NCBI GenBank assembly: GCA_937872165.1
Contig: CALMOR010000045.1
Location: 5,274 to 12,930, forward strand
Origin: an uncultured Burkholderiales bacterium
GTDB taxonomy: Bacteria > Pseudomonadota > Gammaproteobacteria > Burkholderiales > Burkholderiaceae_D
Direction: 5' to 3'
DNA length: 7,657 bases
Shown: one piece after another, positions 6,036-7,657 of the stretch
Layout of the letters: every line of letters starts with the position of its first letter
Numbering within the stretch: the stretch's first letter is position 1
Translations under genes and position numbers: made by a program
The notes under the pieces: model-generated
What the model was told of the DNA's origin: nothing
What the model saw: only the letters and a program-made list of their open reading frames with translations
Database searches by the model: none

Positions 6036-7466
6036 ATGCGGACCCACCTGATCGACAACCGTCCGTACCGGTCGTCTCCGGACGAAGGCATCGAGGTCAT
6101 CGACCCGTCCGACGGGCTCGTGTTCGAGCGCATCGCGCGCGGCACGGCCGGGGACGTCCACGTCGCGGTGCGTGCGGCCCGACGCGCGGCCGACGGGACC
6201 TGGGGCCGCATGCCAGCGGCCGAACGCGGCCGCTGCCTGCAAAGCCTCGCGACGATCCTCTCGAGCCACGCCGAGGAGCTCGCGCTCGTCGAGGCGAAGG
6301 ACTGCGGCAAGCCGTTGAAGCAGGCTCGCGCCGACGCCGCCGCGATCGGCCGCTACTTCGAGTTCTATGCGGGCGCGGCCGACAAGCTGCACGGCGAGAC
6401 CATCCCGTACCGGAACGGCACGACGGTCTTCACGGTCCGCGAGCCGCACGGCGTGACCGGCCATGTCGTTCCGTGGAACTACCCGATGCAGATCTTCGGA
6501 CGCAGCGTCGGCGGCGCGCTCGCGGCCGGCAACGCGTGCGTCGTCAAGCCGGCCGAGGACGCCTGCCTGTCGCTGTTGCGGGTCGCGGAGCTCGCGGCCG
6601 ACGTGCTGCCCCCCGGCGCGCTGAACATCGTCACCGGCTTCGGGCACGAGGCCGGCGAGGCGCTGGTCGGGCATCCCGACGTCGACCACGTCTCGTTTAC
6701 CGGCTCGCCCGCGGTCGGCGAGCTCGTGGTGCGCGCCGCCGCCGGGCATCACACGCCGGTCACGCTCGAGCTCGGCGGCAAGTCGCCGCAGATCGTCTTC
6801 GCCGACGCGGACCTCGACGCCGTGTTGCCGGCGGTCGTCAACGCGATCGTGCAGAACGCGGGACAGACCTGTTCGGCGGGCAGCCGCCTCCTGGTCGAGC
6901 GCGCGGTCTACGAACGTGTGCTCGACCGGCTCGCGTCGCTCTTCGAGGGCCTGCGCGTCGGGTCCGCGACGATGGACCTCGACTGCGGACCGCTGATCCG
7001 CGAGTCGCAGTTGCAGCGCGTGCGGGCCTTCCTGTCCGAGGCGGGCGACCACGGCATCGCGGTGATGGCGCAGGGTCGCGTCGTCGACGACGTACCCGAA
7101 GGCGGCTACTACCAGGCGCCGATGCTGTTGCGCGACGTGCCGCCGCGGCATCGGCTCGCACAGGAGGAAGTGTTCGGACCGGTGCTCGCGGCGATGGCCT
7201 TCGACGACGAGGCCGATGCGATCCGCCTCGCGAACGGGACGTCGTTCGGCCTCGTCGCCGGCATATGGACGCGCGACGGAGCGCGCCAGCTGCGGATGGC
7301 GCATGCGGTCCGCAGCGGACAGGTGTTCGTCAACGACTACGGCGCCGGCGGCGGCGTCGAGCTGCCGTTCGGCGGCGTCGGCGCGAGCGGGCATGGACGC
7401 GAGAAGGGCTTCGAGGCGCTGTACGGATTCACGACGCTGAAGACGATCGCGATCCGCCACGGCTGA
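6036..7466 (+). CDS. NAD(P)+-dependent aldehyde dehydrogenase (ALDH superfamily), substrate unknown
   Basis: This 476-residue protein is a complete ALDH, oxidising an aldehyde to a carboxylic acid with NAD(P)+. Catalytic and cofactor residues are present in order: Asn148 in VPWNYPMQ (oxyanion hole), Lys171 in VVKPAED (coenzyme binding), the Rossmann turn FTGSPAVGE (221-229), Glu245 in LELGGKSPQ (general base), nucleophile Cys279 in NAGQTCSAGSR, and Glu378/Phe380 in QEEVFGPV (nicotinamide side). The C-terminal signature LPFGGVGASGHGREKG (443-458) is intact. Length is typical of betaine-aldehyde/benzaldehyde-type ALDHs, but the substrate pocket cannot be assigned. The ATG at 6036 has only a weak GAAG-type ribosome site; the open frame continues upstream across ppa but that part is antisense shadow. 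The SDR gene follows after 26 bp, suggesting an operon in which an alcohol or hydroxy compound and its aldehyde are oxidised in turn. Confidence 0.95.
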   Translation: MRTHLIDNRPYRSSPDEGIEVIDPSDGLVFERIARGTAGDVHVAVRAARRAADGTWGRMPAAERGRCLQSLATILSSHAEELALVEAKDCGKPLKQARADAAAIGRYFEFYAGAADKLHGETIPYRNGTTVFTVREPHGVTGHVVPWNYPMQIFGRSVGGALAAGNACVVKPAEDACLSLLRVAELAADVLPPGALNIVTGFGHEAGEALVGHPDVDHVSFTGSPAVGELVVRAAAGHHTPVTLELGGKSPQIVFADADLDAVLPAVVNAIVQNAGQTCSAGSRLLVERAVYERVLDRLASLFEGLRVGSATMDLDCGPLIRESQLQRVRAFLSEAGDHGIAVMAQGRVVDDVPEGGYYQAPMLLRDVPPRHRLAQEEVFGPVLAAMAFDDEADAIRLANGTSFGLVAGIWTRDGARQLRMAHAVRSGQVFVNDYGAGGGVELPFGGVGASGHGREKGFEALYGFTTLKTIAIRHG

Positions 7467-7481
7467 TCGACGACCCGGGAC

Positions 7482-7488
7482 GAGGAGG
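7482..7488 (+). promoter_or_regulatory. Ribosome binding site of the SDR gene
   Basis: GAGGAGG, the strongest Shine-Dalgarno in the window, lies 4 nt before ATG 7493 and 10 nt before a second in-frame ATG at 7499, so it does not decide between the two starts. Its strength in a 26-bp gap after the aldehyde dehydrogenase gene supports an operon with efficient re-initiation. Confidence 0.8.
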
Positions 7489-7492
7489 CGAG

Positions 7493-7657
7493 ATGCGGAT
7501 GAAGGACAAGGTGGTCGTCGTGACCGGCGGCGGCTCGGGATTCGGCGAGGGGATCGCGAAGCGCTTCGTCGACGAGGGCGCGAAGGTGATCGTCGCCGAC
7601 ATCGCGACCGCGGCGGGCCGTCGCGTCGCCGACGAACTGACGGCCGCGGGCGGCGCC
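7493..7657 (+). CDS. Short-chain dehydrogenase/reductase (SDR), N-terminal 55 residues (gene runs off the right edge)
   Basis: The visible part begins MRMKDKVVVVTGGGSGFGEG and contains the SDR Rossmann motif TGGGSGFG (residues 11-18, the TGxxxGxG pattern), helix IAKRFVDEGAK, and the second strand VIVAD ending in Asp36. An acidic residue at that position usually selects NAD(H) over NADP(H). The GSGFGEGIAKRF wording recalls the classical SDR subgroup often labelled glucose 1-dehydrogenase or 3-ketoacyl-ACP reductase-like; these labels seldom give the real substrate. The catalytic Ser-Tyr-Lys residues lie beyond the window. It follows the aldehyde dehydrogenase gene in the same direction, so the two enzymes may act on successive oxidation states of one compound. 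The alternative start at 7499 would shorten it by two residues. Confidence 0.93.
   Translation, partial: MRMKDKVVVVTGGGSGFGEGIAKRFVDEGAKVIVADIATAAGRRVADELTAAGGA

Noticed and set aside
1..7657. A defence system, mobile element, CRISPR array or RNA gene in the window.
   Set aside because: No direct-repeat array, transposase, integrase, toxin-antitoxin pair or tRNA/rRNA-like sequence was seen; nearly all the DNA is occupied by housekeeping or ordinary metabolic genes.

Overview
The window is GC-rich (roughly two-thirds G+C by eye), densely coding bacterial chromosome. It looks like a betaproteobacterium: FolC is followed by a DedD-like SPOR-family protein, the P-II protein is GlnB-type, and the order ppa / COG3146 acetyltransferase-like gene / nadE / glnB is one I associate with Betaproteobacteria (from memory, not searched). 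No RNA gene, insertion sequence, CRISPR array or phage gene is visible. The widely open reading frames antisense to the genes are side effects of strong G/C third-position bias.

Layout from left to right. Positions 1-4065 hold four minus-strand genes, transcribed from right to left: nadE (2416-4065, glutamine-dependent NAD+ synthetase), glnB (2017-2355, P-II nitrogen regulator), a clear intrinsic terminator (1968-1995), folC (642-1955, folylpolyglutamate/dihydrofolate synthase) and the first 182 codons of a dedD-like cell-division gene that leaves the window (1-546). A short divergent spacer (4066-4190) separates nadE from a plus-strand COG3146/FemAB-like acyltransferase gene (4191-5354). That gene converges, with 12 bp between stop codons, on the minus-strand gene for family I inorganic pyrophosphatase, ppa (5367-5912). 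A second divergent spacer (5913-6035) leads to a plus-strand aldehyde dehydrogenase gene (6036-7466) and, 26 bp later with a strong ribosome binding site, the start of a short-chain dehydrogenase/reductase gene that runs off the right edge (7493-7657).

How the genes may work together. NadE uses ATP and glutamine and releases pyrophosphate, P-II senses 2-oxoglutarate and ATP/ADP, and Ppa removes pyrophosphate. Nitrogen status, NAD+ synthesis and pyrophosphate clearance therefore sit within 4 kb. The nadE-glnB pairing suggests nitrogen control of NAD+ synthesis, as reported for P-II and NadE in Azospirillum. The folC-dedD block appears to be the usual folC-dedD-(cvpA-purF) cluster without accD in front. 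The ALDH-SDR pair looks like the start of a separate oxidation or catabolic operon whose substrate cannot be read from this sequence.

I found no convincing undescribed system. The best leads are the uncharacterised COG3146 protein beside NAD+ and pyrophosphate genes, the terminator placed immediately before folC with no room for a normal promoter or ribosome binding site, and an unusual substitution in a conserved FolC motif.
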